Source: Phormidium tenue FACHB-886 (GTDB lineage Bacteria > Cyanobacteriota > Cyanobacteriia > Elainellales > Elainellaceae). Taken from it: a stretch of DNA of 64,000 nucleotides. This document shows positions 26,766 to 36,069 of the stretch, piece after piece; the stretch's first letter is position 1, and the number at the start of each line of letters is the position of its first letter. A program made the position numbers and the translations under genes. The notes under the pieces are model-generated. The model saw only the letters and a list, made by a program, of their open reading frames with translations. It searched no databases and was not told the origin of the DNA. The stretch covers positions 1 through 64,000 of the forward strand of contig NZ_JACXWX010000019.1 in NCBI RefSeq assembly GCF_014764505.1, read 5' to 3'.

Positions 26766-27656
26766 ATGGCAGCCTCAAAGGACACTATCTTTGAACGGTT
26801 TTTAGCTCCTATCTTCCAGAATTTTCTAATTGATCGGGCTGCTCTGATTGACTACTACAAAGGTCGCGACTGGGAAAAAGAAAGCGATCGCTTTCGCCAG
26901 CCCAATTTTGTTTACCCTGCCTACTACGAATCGCAAAACTTTCACGGCATTGAGAAAGGCTATCTGGCACTGGGCGCGGCCATCTCCTATGACCCAATTA
27001 CGCAATATCTGCTGCCGCCCAACGAACAATGGGTGCGGCAGGCGTTGGTCGATCGGATTTACTGCCGGCCGCGTCGCATTCTTGATTTGGGCTGCGGTAC
27101 AGGCTCCACTACACGGCTGCTAAAACGCCAGTTTCCTGAAGCTGAGGTGATTGGACTCGATCTTTCTCCCTACATGCTGGCAGTTGCCGATGACAAAGCT
27201 CATACTGCGGGTTTGTCTATCCAATTCCAGCAGGGGAACGGCGAGCAAACTGGCTTTGAGAGCGGCAGCTTTGATTTAGTCACAGCTTCTTTGCTGTTTC
27301 ATGAAACACCACCTTATGTTGCTCGTCGGATTCTACGCGAGTGCTTCCGGTTGCTCAAGTCGGGTGGCGAAGTCCTGATTCTGGATGGCAACCAGGTGAC
27401 TTTACGCCAAACAGAATGGCTGACCGAGATTTTTGAAGAGCCTTACATCAAAGACTATGCTGCAGGTAGCACCGATGACTGGATGCGGGCGGCTGGCTTT
27501 GGCAAAGTGCAGACTGAGACACTCTGGTGGGTGCAGCAGGTGACGCGAGGCGTGAAGCCGTTGCCGCAGCAAGACAGTCTGCAGCAAGATAGTTTGCAGC
27601 AAGATAGTCTGCTCGATCTGGCAGAACCAGAAGCAGGCTTGCCGCAGTGGGCATAA
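26766..27656 (+). CDS. Class I SAM-dependent methyltransferase
   Basis: A 296-residue protein. Motif I ILDLGCGTGSTTRLL, motif post-I VIGLDLSPYML and FDLVTASLLFHE define the Rossmann methyltransferase fold. An N-terminal part of about 95 residues precedes it (FLIDRAALIDYYKGRDWEK), typical of a conserved cyanobacterial group. The substrate is unknown. The C-terminus contains three LQQDS-type repeats from a 15-bp tandem array. Confidence 0.85.
   Translation: MAASKDTIFERFLAPIFQNFLIDRAALIDYYKGRDWEKESDRFRQPNFVYPAYYESQNFHGIEKGYLALGAAISYDPITQYLLPPNEQWVRQALVDRIYCRPRRILDLGCGTGSTTRLLKRQFPEAEVIGLDLSPYMLAVADDKAHTAGLSIQFQQGNGEQTGFESGSFDLVTASLLFHETPPYVARRILRECFRLLKSGGEVLILDGNQVTLRQTEWLTEIFEEPYIKDYAAGSTDDWMRAAGFGKVQTETLWWVQQVTRGVKPLPQQDSLQQDSLQQDSLLDLAEPEAGLPQWA
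27566..27610 (+). repeat. Three 15-bp tandem repeats in methyltransferase C-terminus
   Basis: Units GCAGCAAGACAGTCT, GCAGCAAGATAGTTT and GCAGCAAGATAGTCT are contiguous and in frame, encoding QQDSL repeats. A change in unit number would keep the reading frame. Confidence 0.9.
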
Positions 27657-27720
27657 AAGTTAGTAGGCATGAGGGCTGGGTGTAGCGCTAGCTAGCACCC
27701 GAAATCCCTACCTCTTGCGG

Positions 27721-28248
27721 CTATCCATCACAGCCGCAGTCTGGTTCTACTCGGGCATCATTCACCGTAATAGAAAGTCTGTATTGCGTTTCACCCGACG
27801 ATCGACTCAGGAGTTTCACGAAATAAGTACCGGGACGAATGCGGCGATAGGTATTATCGATCGCTTCGCGGGGTTTGAGGCTGCCGGTTTGCCGCTGCCG
27901 CTTGGACGTTAGCACCTTACCATCTTCAAATAGCACCGTCCGGCTGAGGGCATTCTCGCGAGACTGATTAGAGAGCTGAATCCGCACATTGCTCACCGTA
28001 CTGAGAGTGAAGCTGTAAAAATCTACATCTTGTGAGCTGACGCTATCCCGCAGGCTGCGGCTGCCCGGAAACGTGCCCAAGGGCGTAGCGGCTGGGCGAG
28101 AATTGCCCGCCTGATCGCGGGCTCGCCCTAATAGACGGGCATCCCTTGCTGAGGAAAAGGGAGTCTGATGCGATCGGGCAGTGTGGCTGTCGAAAAACTG
28201 ACCCCGCTGCAGAGGTACAGACAAAGCTGTGTGGTTATCCTGTGACAT
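27721..28248 (-). CDS. PPC-domain (bacterial pre-peptidase C-terminal) protein
   Basis: A 175-residue protein. Residues about 70-165 form a PPC-type beta-sandwich (VDFYSFTLSTVSNVRIQLSN and RIRPGTYFVKLLSRSSGETQYRLSI). The first 60 residues are polar and lack a signal peptide, and the protein ends PDCGCDG. In cyanobacteria such leaderless PPC proteins are often type I secreted, but that is inference. It is convergent with the methyltransferase. Confidence 0.75.
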   Translation of the reverse strand: MSQDNHTALSVPLQRGQFFDSHTARSHQTPFSSARDARLLGRARDQAGNSRPAATPLGTFPGSRSLRDSVSSQDVDFYSFTLSTVSNVRIQLSNQSRENALSRTVLFEDGKVLTSKRQRQTGSLKPREAIDNTYRRIRPGTYFVKLLSRSSGETQYRLSITVNDARVEPDCGCDG

Positions 28249-28363
28249 GAAATGCCTCTATCAGTGCAAAATTATTCATTCTATAGCTTGCCCTGATCCT
28301 GTTTTGCCCTCCAACGCCAAAACCCTTACAAAACAAAAAGTGGCATTGCTGCATGAAGGAGTG

Positions 28364-28408
28364 ATTTTTGTGTGAGAGGGACATCCCGCGCCCCTCTCAC
28401 ACAAAAAT
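28364..28408. repeat. 17-bp perfect inverted repeat
   Basis: ATTTTTGTGTGAGAGGG (28364-28380) is exactly reverse-complemented at 28392-28408 with an 11-base loop. T-run left and A-run right is the opposite of terminator polarity. It lies between two divergent genes for small exported proteins, so it may be a regulatory or dispersed palindrome. Confidence 0.8.
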
Positions 28409-28495
28409 TACCTCGGAAATTAGTTTTGGCAACCCGTGCGGCACAAAAGCCCGTACAGCCCAGTCTCAAGCTAGATCGTGGTGTAGAGTATAACC

Positions 28496-29020
28496 GTGTT
28501 GAAGTTCCTGATAGCCCAATTCTGCATACAGCCCGTCCAAAAACGATTGGCCTGCTCGCCTTTGTCAATCGGCTTCTTGAGCACTCTAGTCCTAACAGGC
28601 AGCGCAATCGCTGCCAACCCTATGTCTAGCAAGCAGCCGTCTGTGCCGCAGCCCAGCCGTGCTGCCTTTACCCTCGCGCCAGGGTTCTCGCCTGACCCAC
28701 AGGTGGGCATGGGCAAGTCGGGGGGCACCCGGCAAACTGAGTGTGGCTATGTGCAGGCAGAAACCCAGCCCAATCATGTGATTATCCTGAGTCAGCCTTT
28801 TGAGTTCTTAAAGGCTTCTCTGCAAGCAGAGGGCGATGTCACCCTGCTGATTAAAACTCCCGATGGGCGATCGATCTGCTCGGACGATGTTAACGGGTTG
28901 ATGCCGGAAATTTCTGGGGAGGCTCCTGCCGGAACCTACAGAATTTGGATCGGCGACTATATTGGCAAACCAGAAGGCAGCTACCCCTATCAGCTAAAGC
29001 TGACAGAGCAGCAGAATTAG
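28496..29020 (+). CDS. Secreted PPC-like hypothetical protein
   Basis: A 174-residue protein from GTG 28496; TTG 28499 is an alternative start. A signal peptide is plausible up to GSAIA near residue 39 (SPLSIGFLSTLVLTGSAIAA). The mature part has FEFLKASLQAEGDVTLLIKTPDGR and GTYRIWIGDYIGKPEG, a beta-sandwich pattern like PPC or related periplasmic domains, with two Cys. I do not know its role. A 13-bp hairpin follows the stop. Confidence 0.72.
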   Translation: MLKFLIAQFCIQPVQKRLACSPLSIGFLSTLVLTGSAIAANPMSSKQPSVPQPSRAAFTLAPGFSPDPQVGMGKSGGTRQTECGYVQAETQPNHVIILSQPFEFLKASLQAEGDVTLLIKTPDGRSICSDDVNGLMPEISGEAPAGTYRIWIGDYIGKPEGSYPYQLKLTEQQN

Positions 29021-29026
29021 AGGGGT

Positions 29027-29061
29027 GAACAGTGATCGCAGCAGTTCAGCGATCACTGTTC
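29027..29061. terminator. 13-bp hairpin after 28496-29020 gene
   Basis: GAACAGTGATCGC (29027-29039) pairs with GCGATCACTGTTC (29049-29061). It begins seven bases after the stop, but no T-run follows, so terminator activity is only likely. Confidence 0.55.
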
Positions 29062-29076
29062 CTGCAGTGCCAGTTT

Positions 29077-29148
29077 TATAGCGCTACGCGTATTTGTTAG
29101 GACATTTATTTCTATGAAAGAATCTCGATCCAGGTGCGTAGCGCCATA
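29077..29148. repeat. Dispersed palindromic element, copy A
   Basis: Terminal inverted repeats TATAGCGCTACGC (29077-29089) and GCGTAGCGCCATA (29136-29148), one mismatch, enclose TTGTTAGGACA and ATCCAGG blocks. The same ends and inner blocks recur near 60451-60517, and related ends at 55751 and 60546. It has no coding capacity and resembles a miniature mobile or foldback element. Confidence 0.8.
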
Positions 29149-29192
29149 AGGTCCAGTTTTAAGTACAAGTTTTAGCCATACTCAACCTGCTT

Positions 29193-30359
29193 TTACAGCC
29201 GGGCTTTCACAAACGTTGCCAACCGCTCAATGCCGCGCTCAATGTTGTCAATGTTGGTGGCGTAGGACAGGCGGATGCAGCCTTCTGCACCAAACGCTAA
29301 CCCTGGAACTGTGGCAACCTGCTGTTCTTCGAGCAAAGCCTCACAGAAATCGAGTGATTTCATACCTAGCCTGCTGATATCCGCGAACACATAAAACGCG
29401 CCATTTGGGGTGGGGCAGCTTACGCCCGGAATGGCATTGAGCCGCTCCAGGATCACTTGCCGTCGCTTGCTGAAGGCTTGTACCATTTCTCGCACACAGT
29501 CTTGAGGGCTGTCGTAAGCAGCGATCGCGCCATATTGAGCGAAGGTACAAACGTTAGAAGTGCTATGCCCCTGAATTGTGGCAACCGCTTTGACAATCGA
29601 CGGCGGAGCCGCCAAGAAGCCGATGCGCCAGCCTGTCATCGCGTAGGTTTTGGCAAAGCCGCTGCTGACGATCGTTCGCTCGAAGGCTTCGGGGCTAACT
29701 GCACCAATGCTGAGATGCTCGGCTCCGTCGTAGAGAATCTTTTCGTAGATCTCGTCAGCAAGCACCCAAATGTCGTGCTCCGCTACAACTTGGGCGATCG
29801 CCCGCACTTCATCGGGCGTATAAACCATCCCCGTCGGATTGGAGGGCGAATTGAAGATGAAAATTTTGGTGCGGGGTGTAATTGCCTGCTGGAGCTGCTC
29901 CGGCGTAACTTTAAAATTTGCGGCGGCTGTGGTGGGAATAATCACAGGCGTAGCACCTGTCAGCTTCACCATTTCCGGATAGCTGACCCAATAGGGAGCA
30001 GGAATAATTACCTCGTCTCCCGCTTCCACCATCGCCATCAGCACGTTATAAAGTGATTGCTTGCCGCCATTCGTGACAATCACATTTTCTGCCCCATAGC
30101 AAAGCAGATTGTCTCGCTGCAGCTTCTGGGCGATCACCTCCCGCAGTCGCGCCTCACCTGCCGTTGCACCATAGCGGGTTTTGCCTGCCTCCAGCGCTGC
30201 TTCCGCTGCCGCCCGAATGTGAGCGGGCGTGTCAAAATCTGGCTCTCCCACACTGAAGCTAATCACATCCAGGCCGTCTGCCTTCATCGCTTTGGCTTTG
30301 GCATCGATCGCCAAGGTCAGGGACGGCGTAACATGCTCCAATCGTGCTGCCAGTTTCAT
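29193..30359 (-). CDS. Aspartate aminotransferase (class I, subgroup Ib-like)
   Basis: A 388-residue PLP enzyme exchanging amino groups between aspartate and 2-oxoglutarate. [44 protein letters not shown] and the PLP Lys in [16 protein letters not shown] are all present, and the Arg in CIRLSYA binds the substrate carboxylate. The start [16 protein letters not shown] is typical of the cyanobacterial and thermophilic subgroup. It stands alone. Confidence 0.94.
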   Translation of the reverse strand: MKLAARLEHVTPSLTLAIDAKAKAMKADGLDVISFSVGEPDFDTPAHIRAAAEAALEAGKTRYGATAGEARLREVIAQKLQRDNLLCYGAENVIVTNGGKQSLYNVLMAMVEAGDEVIIPAPYWVSYPEMVKLTGATPVIIPTTAAANFKVTPEQLQQAITPRTKIFIFNSPSNPTGMVYTPDEVRAIAQVVAEHDIWVLADEIYEKILYDGAEHLSIGAVSPEAFERTIVSSGFAKTYAMTGWRIGFLAAPPSIVKAVATIQGHSTSNVCTFAQYGAIAAYDSPQDCVREMVQAFSKRRQVILERLNAIPGVSCPTPNGAFYVFADISRLGMKSLDFCEALLEEQQVATVPGLAFGAEGCIRLSYATNIDNIERGIERLATFVKARL

Positions 30360-30626
30360 GATCTTCTCTCGACAACGCTACATCACCCGATCCAAGCAGC
30401 TTCTATATCGAACCTGCCCAAACGGTATTGAATCTTTATCATCCAATGTAGTGCAAATCTTTGGTAGGCAGAGGGAGAATGTTAGGCGATCGATACATAG
30501 GAAGCTCTTTACTCTCTTTGACTCATGTAGAACGGTTTACGGGTGAAAAAGTGAGATTTCCTGTCGATCGATTGCGGATAAGGGGAGTAATGCCCGATAT
30601 ATAGGGAGGAAGAATCAATCACAACT

Positions 30627-31073
30627 ATGAGTTTGCAATGCAGCGCGGTGTTTGTGGCATTGGCGGATCCGGACGGTAAGACGCTGGTGCAGTTTTATCG
30701 AGCGCTGTTTGGGCAGGAACCAGCGTTATATCAGGTGGGAGTGTATGCGGAGTTTCACCTGCCAGGGTTGCGGTTGGGCATTTTTAAGCCAAAGCTAAGT
30801 CATGCTTTGGAATTTGCCGCGCAGGCAGGCAGCATGAGTTTGTGTTTAGAGGTAGAGCAACTGGAGGCAGCGATCGCCGCGATCGAGCAAGCTTACCTCG
30901 ATACCCCGTTGACTGCCTTCAACTATCTACTGCCCGAAGAAATCACCACAACCTCACACGGTCGAGAAGTCTATGCTTATGACCCTGCTGGCAATCGGTT
31001 GATCCTACATGAAACCAAAAAAGCTGAAAACAAGGAAAAAGCTGAGAATAAGCAAAAGAACAAGAAGAAGTAA
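30627..31073 (+). CDS. Glyoxalase/VOC-superfamily protein
   Basis: A 148-residue protein with one vicinal-oxygen-chelate fold: PDGKTLVQFYRALFGQ near the start and REVYAYDPAGNRLILHE near the end. The usual metal ligands are only partly evident, so catalysis is uncertain. The last 20 residues are a Lys/Glu/Asn-rich tail (KKAENKEKAENK and on). AGGGAGGA lies upstream but is rather far from ATG 30627. Confidence 0.78.
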   Translation: MSLQCSAVFVALADPDGKTLVQFYRALFGQEPALYQVGVYAEFHLPGLRLGIFKPKLSHALEFAAQAGSMSLCLEVEQLEAAIAAIEQAYLDTPLTAFNYLLPEEITTTSHGREVYAYDPAGNRLILHETKKAENKEKAENKQKNKKK

Positions 31074-31242
31074 ATGTTTAACGATAGTAGGTTAGTCGAA
31101 CCATCTGCAGTGGCGCTATGTATCTAAATTGCAATTCAATTACAATTCTTTCAGCGGTGGGCAAATAATTCGCGAATCAACTTTGGGAAAAGGCGCAGCA
31201 TTCTCAGTCGTAATCCTGTGCTAATGCGCTGCTTCTCAAAGT

Positions 31243-33873
31243 TTATTTCTCGGTCATTGTCCAGACTCCATCTTCCCATTTTTCTTCAGAGGGTGGATGG
31301 GTGAGCCAGTACTCACAGCGGTTGAAATACAGCTCAGCAGCTTTATCAGCCGGGTCTATTTCCGCTAGAATTTTGCAGAAAGCAGCCTTGGCGCGGATAA
31401 ACTGCCGATTGAGATAGTATGCTCTGCCCTGCTGATATAGGTCGCTCGCTCGCTGTTTAGTGGCTGGAAGCTGCTCAGTTGCTAGCCCGATCAGCTCATA
31501 GATGCTAACAGGTTTGTGTTTGCCTTTAACCCGGATGCAGTCTAGCTCACGTACGTGGATGCGATCGCGACAGGACTGATAGGTCGTCTCGCTAATCACA
31601 ATATCGCAGCCATAGTGTTTGCTGGCTCCTTCCAACCGAGCACCCAAGTTCACCCCATCGCCAATCGCTGTAAACTCCATGCGTTTGCTAGAGCCAATAT
31701 TGCCGCTAATCACACTGTCTGAATTAATGCCAATCCCAATGCGAATCTTATGAGATTCCGGGCGCGAAGCATTGAACTGAGCAAGGCGGTGACGCATTTC
31801 TACTGCAGTTTGAACTGCCATCCAAGCGTGGTCTTGCAGCGGCAGCGGCGACCCATAGACCGCCATGATCGCATCTCCAATATATTTGTCTAAGGTGCCT
31901 TTGTAGGTGAAGACAGCTTCCACCATCGTCTCGAAGTAAGTATTGAGCATGGCGACGACTTCTTCGGCTTCCATATTCTCAGTCAGCGTCGTGTAGCCGC
32001 GAATGTCGGAGAATAGCACTGAAACGTCTTTGCGATCGCCCCCCAGTTTGGTATCGCCGCTGTTGAGCAACTGCTCAGCGAGTTCCTGGGTCATGTAGCG
32101 ATACATCGTACTTTTTAGCCGTTTCTCATCGCTGATGTCATCCATCACCACGAGTGCGCCTGAGATATTTTGGCAGTCAGCGGCATCGGCGATCGTGTTG
32201 ATCGACAGGTGGATGCTGTGCTGTTCTTGCCCTTTCACAGACTGGAGGGTTTGGTCGGGGTAGTATTGCTGGCGGCTCCTGTCGTCGTGGGCTTGCAGTG
32301 CCACATTAAACCAGCGTGGGAAATCGCCCTTTTCCAGACGAATGAAATCAACAACGGGCTTTCCTTCCAACGCATCATGCATGTTCAAGCCCAACAGCGT
32401 TCTGGCGCTTTCGTTGACAGCAATGATTTTGCCGTCTTTATCAGTCGAAATAACTCCATTGGAGAGCGATCGCAGAATGTCCCGCTGCATTTGCTCTTGC
32501 TGCTTGACGGTAGCAAATAGCTGCGCGTTTTGCAGCGCCACGCCTGCCTGGATATTGAAAGCCTTCATGAACTCTTCATCGTTGCGGTTGAAGCTGGCTC
32601 TCCAGCATTCAGGCGCTTCCGGGTAGGTGGTGGGGTCGTAGAGTGGGAAGTCGCCGTGGCGCTTTTTGTTGATAAGCTGCGTTACAGCAATCAGCTGATT
32701 GTCGGCGTTAAACACGGGCATACACAGCATACTGCAGGTGCGATAGCCCGTTTTTTGGTCGGTTTCTTTGGACGTGGCAGAGTTAGGGTGATCATAAAGA
32801 TCGAAGGGAATCAACAGCGGCTCTTCCGATTGGACTACCTGCCCCGCAAAGCCTGCATGCATTGGAATGCGGATTTCTTCTAGCCTGCCGTTGACGGGCA
32901 ACTTTGTCCAAAGCTGGTGTTGATCGCGGTCGAGCAGCCACAGGGTGCTGCGATCGGCTTGCATCAACGCTTTGGCCTCGTCCATCACCTTGCTGAGGGT
33001 TTCTTCTAGATCAAGGCTGCTCTGGCTCAAAGCTTTAGTCGCTTTCATTAAGGCAGAGGCAGCTCTTTGCTGCTGCGCCGCTTTATAGAATGATCGCGAT
33101 GATTCCAGGATCAGCCGGATCGAGGGTGCAAAGTCGCAGAAAACTTGCTCATCATGTTTTGTAAAGCCGTTTAAGTCAATCCGATCGTTTAGCAGGGCGT
33201 TGGGGTTGTGGTTTGGCTTAAGCTTATTGATCAGCTGCACTACAGCAACCAAATCACCTTGATCGTTCAGCAGCGGCATCGCCAGGATGGTGTAGGTGCG
33301 GTAGTTATTTTTCTTATCGATCGCTTGGGCTGCTTGAGAGCGGGGATCAGTATAGAAATCGTGAGGAATGTTGATGCCCTGCTTGGTGGTGGCGACCTCT
33401 CCGGCAATGCCAACGGTTTTTGGAATGCGAAGCTCTAGGTTTTTGCCGTTTTTGTCTTCGGCAACAATCGCCCAGAGTTCGTCTCTCTCTTCGTCTAACA
33501 GAAAAATGGTGGTGCGATCGGCGTTGAGCAATTCGCCCGTTTTGTGGGTGATCGATCGCAGCATCTCGTTGAGGATGGCATCAAATCCCTGCGAATCCAA
33601 GACGCTATCCAGCATTGACAGCGTTTGATTAACGATCTGCAGCTTTTGTTCAACCTCAGTGACGACCTGCTTGAAGGTGTCTTGTTTGAGCGGTGCCAGA
33701 AAGGAGGAAAATGCACCCCTAATGGGGGTGAGAGCGTGCGTGGGCAGGCTAGTGGCAACTGGCTCGCAAATTTCCACGGTAACTGATGACACCGCTTCAT
33801 CAAATAGCGGGGATGGATTAGCAGCCTGACAGGGAGGATCGAATCCGCGTGGGTGGGAGGATGCAGCCGTCAT
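31243..33873 (-). CDS. Adenylate cyclase, GAF-GAF-PAS-cyclase-TPR (CyaB type)
   Basis: An 876-residue class III cyclase producing cAMP. Two GAF domains (about residues 80-265 and 280-470) each keep an NKFDE-type set: INK with a later F-x3-DE. A PAS domain follows (NGVISTDKDGKIIAVNE), then the catalytic domain with metal Asp in VLFSDIRGYT and DAIMAVYG. The Lys in LDKYIGDA and the Thr in EFTAIGDG are the pair expected for ATP rather than GTP. A TPR-like tail ends the protein. The order matches Anabaena CyaB1/CyaB2, whose GAF domain binds cAMP. It diverges from a TrkA-N channel-like gene. Confidence 0.93.
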   Translation of the reverse strand: MTAASSHPRGFDPPCQAANPSPLFDEAVSSVTVEICEPVATSLPTHALTPIRGAFSSFLAPLKQDTFKQVVTEVEQKLQIVNQTLSMLDSVLDSQGFDAILNEMLRSITHKTGELLNADRTTIFLLDEERDELWAIVAEDKNGKNLELRIPKTVGIAGEVATTKQGINIPHDFYTDPRSQAAQAIDKKNNYRTYTILAMPLLNDQGDLVAVVQLINKLKPNHNPNALLNDRIDLNGFTKHDEQVFCDFAPSIRLILESSRSFYKAAQQQRAASALMKATKALSQSSLDLEETLSKVMDEAKALMQADRSTLWLLDRDQHQLWTKLPVNGRLEEIRIPMHAGFAGQVVQSEEPLLIPFDLYDHPNSATSKETDQKTGYRTCSMLCMPVFNADNQLIAVTQLINKKRHGDFPLYDPTTYPEAPECWRASFNRNDEEFMKAFNIQAGVALQNAQLFATVKQQEQMQRDILRSLSNGVISTDKDGKIIAVNESARTLLGLNMHDALEGKPVVDFIRLEKGDFPRWFNVALQAHDDRSRQQYYPDQTLQSVKGQEQHSIHLSINTIADAADCQNISGALVVMDDISDEKRLKSTMYRYMTQELAEQLLNSGDTKLGGDRKDVSVLFSDIRGYTTLTENMEAEEVVAMLNTYFETMVEAVFTYKGTLDKYIGDAIMAVYGSPLPLQDHAWMAVQTAVEMRHRLAQFNASRPESHKIRIGIGINSDSVISGNIGSSKRMEFTAIGDGVNLGARLEGASKHYGCDIVISETTYQSCRDRIHVRELDCIRVKGKHKPVSIYELIGLATEQLPATKQRASDLYQQGRAYYLNRQFIRAKAAFCKILAEIDPADKAAELYFNRCEYWLTHPPSEEKWEDGVWTMTEK

Positions 33874-34250
33874 AACTTCTAAGTGGGGGCTTTCAGGTTA
33901 ACGGGAGTTGAACGTGAGCATGTTCTCAATGAGCTAGCTGTAGATCCCTGACTGGCGTAACCTCATAGTTCCCAAGATCTTGAAGAGAGTAGCAACAGAA
34001 TTTACCCATCGAGCTGCAGTTGCGCCTCTAAGAGCATCATCCCTCTAATCCACCCCACTCAGAGTCGTGGTTCAAATGTGTTAACGTTAATCTCCTAACA
34101 GAGCAACAAATCTCAGCAGACCTCTATTAACAGACCCCAAATATTTTCTGAAAGTTTCACTTTTGCCACATCGTGTAGCCAGCTACAGTTCAACGCTTCT
34201 AAGTCGCGGACAATGAGAACTCACCAAGCGAGCGCGTAGAACTGCTGACC
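33874..34250. other. Divergent promoter region, cyclase / channel-like gene
   Basis: About 375 bases with no gene. It must hold both divergent promoters. A GTTAACGTTAAT element near 34079 is symmetric. I see no full CRP-type TGTGA-N6-TCACA site. Confidence 0.45.
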
Positions 34251-36008
34251 ATGAAGCCTCGAATTATTGTCTGTGGACTGGGTCGGACTGGGTACAAAGT
34301 TTTTTGTTTGCTGAAACAGCAGGGCGCAAAGGTGGTGGGCATTCACGATCGCCCCTTGCCCCATCATGAATTCTCGGCGGATATTTTGATTGATGATTTT
34401 TGCTCGGCAGCAGCGCTGGAGGCGGCGGGCATCCAGGAAGCCCAGACTTTAGTGCTAACCGCCAGCGATGATGCCCAGAACTTGGCGGCGTTGACGCAGG
34501 CACGCGTGCTCAATCCCCAGATCCGCATTGTGAATCGATTGTTCAATTCGAGCTTGGGGGATCGGCTCGATCAGACCTTGCTCGATCATTGGTCGATGAG
34601 TGTAGCGGCACTGTCGGCTCCGGTTTTTACATTTGCGGCATTGGGCAATCGGGCGATCGGGCAGCTACAGCTTTTCAACCAGATGTGGGCAATTCGTGAG
34701 GAGTATATTGACGAGTTTCATGCTTGGCGCGGGCGCAAGCTCAGCGATCTTTGGGAAGATCGATCGCGAATGCTGATCTACTATTTGCCCGCCCATACCC
34801 AGCCTGCCTACAGTCATGCGGTGCAGGGGCATGTTCCTAGCCAGCCTGTGAATAGCCCAACCGATCTGGTGTCGGCGGTGGTGAGCAACAAGCATTTGCA
34901 GGTGGGCGATCGGATTATTGTTGCTAGCAAGCCAGAAGTGAGAACGTCTCAGCGATCGCTGCACCAGAAGTTTTTTGGGCTTTTAGCGGGCATGCGACAT
35001 TTCCAGGAGCACATCCGTCCAACGGTGGTGATTACGCTGGTGCTGCTGCTGATTATTTTTATCGCTACGTTTACCTATACCACTGCAAACGCCAGCGTTT
35101 CGCCGATCGACGCGCTCTACTTCTCGGTGGGGATGATTACAGGTGCGGGCGGCGATGATGCCATCCTGGCTCGCGCCCCGCTGGACATTAAAGTGTTTAC
35201 GGTCGTGATGATGCTGGTGGGAGCAGCCGTAATCGGTCTATTTTATGCGCTGCTGAATGATTTTGTGCTGGGCAGCCGCATTCAGCAGCTTTGGAATACG
35301 GCGAGAGTGCCGCAGCGCCACCATTACATTATTTGTGGCTTAGGTGGAGTTGGAATTCAAATTATTCAGCAGCTCAAAGATAGCGGCTGTGAAGTAGTGG
35401 CGATCGAACGCGATGCCAACAATCGCTTCTTAAGCACGGCGCGATCGCTGCGGGTGCCGGTAATTCAGGGTGAAGCCAACCTGGCTACAACGCTGCAAGC
35501 TGCCCGCATTACCGGAGCCAGCGCCTTAATTGCTGTTACTAAGGACGATGTGACCAATCTGGAGATCTCGCTGACTGCGAAGGGACTCGCACCAAAGCTG
35601 CCGGTAATCGTTCGCAGCCAAAACCCCAAATTTGCGCCCTTGGCTCAGCATGTCTTCGAGTTTGAGGCGGTTCTCAGTCCGGCAGATTTGGCGGCTCCTT
35701 CTTTTGCAGCGGCGGCGTTGGGCGGGCGAATCTTGGGCAATGGCATGACGGCAGATATTTTGTGGGTGGCGATCGCTACCATCATCACTGCCAATCATCC
35801 ATTCTGCGGCAAGCGGCTTAAGACAGTGGCAATGGATGCTGATTTTGTGCCGCTTTACCTGGAAACTCAGCAAAGAACGCTGCACGGCTGGACGCTGCTG
35901 GATGTGGAGCTGTATGAGGGAGACGTGCTGTATTTGACGATTCCGGCTAAGAACCTGGAGCTGTTGTGGCGTGCAGATACAATCTCGTTAGCGCAGCAGC
36001 TGAATTGA
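34251..36008 (+). CDS. TrkA-N / pore / TrkA-N ion-channel-like protein
   Basis: A 585-residue protein with two NAD-binding TrkA-N (RCK) domains, GLGRTGYKVFCLL near residue 9 and CGLGGVGIQIIQQL near residue 363. They flank a two-helix pore module (helices about 262-280 and 316-335, pore loop between). The pore loop reads FSVGMITGAGGDDA, Thr297 to Asp302, where K+ channels have TVGYGD. The canonical K+ filter is therefore absent although the overall layout is that of a Kch/TrkA hybrid. C-terminal residues fit a TrkA-C domain. Selectivity is unknown. It diverges from an adenylate cyclase. Confidence 0.85.
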   Translation: MKPRIIVCGLGRTGYKVFCLLKQQGAKVVGIHDRPLPHHEFSADILIDDFCSAAALEAAGIQEAQTLVLTASDDAQNLAALTQARVLNPQIRIVNRLFNSSLGDRLDQTLLDHWSMSVAALSAPVFTFAALGNRAIGQLQLFNQMWAIREEYIDEFHAWRGRKLSDLWEDRSRMLIYYLPAHTQPAYSHAVQGHVPSQPVNSPTDLVSAVVSNKHLQVGDRIIVASKPEVRTSQRSLHQKFFGLLAGMRHFQEHIRPTVVITLVLLLIIFIATFTYTTANASVSPIDALYFSVGMITGAGGDDAILARAPLDIKVFTVVMMLVGAAVIGLFYALLNDFVLGSRIQQLWNTARVPQRHHYIICGLGGVGIQIIQQLKDSGCEVVAIERDANNRFLSTARSLRVPVIQGEANLATTLQAARITGASALIAVTKDDVTNLEISLTAKGLAPKLPVIVRSQNPKFAPLAQHVFEFEAVLSPADLAAPSFAAAALGGRILGNGMTADILWVAIATIITANHPFCGKRLKTVAMDADFVPLYLETQQRTLHGWTLLDVELYEGDVLYLTIPAKNLELLWRADTISLAQQLN

Positions 36009-36034
36009 GAGAACGCTATAGGGCAGTGATATCA

Positions 36035-36060
36035 TACAGACATTCAGTACAGACATTCAG
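36035..36060. repeat. 13-bp perfect tandem duplication
   Basis: TACAGACATTCAG occurs twice in a row (36035-36047 and 36048-36060) in the short gap between the convergent channel-like and response regulator genes. Confidence 0.9.
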
Positions 36061-36069
36061 CAATGCCGC

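Noticed and set aside
29457-30056. 199-codon plus-strand frame
   Set aside because: It is antisense to the aspartate aminotransferase gene, whose motifs are intact.
34060-34090. GGTTCAAAT string, considered as a tRNA T-arm
   Set aside because: No matching acceptor, anticodon or D-arm could be drawn around it.
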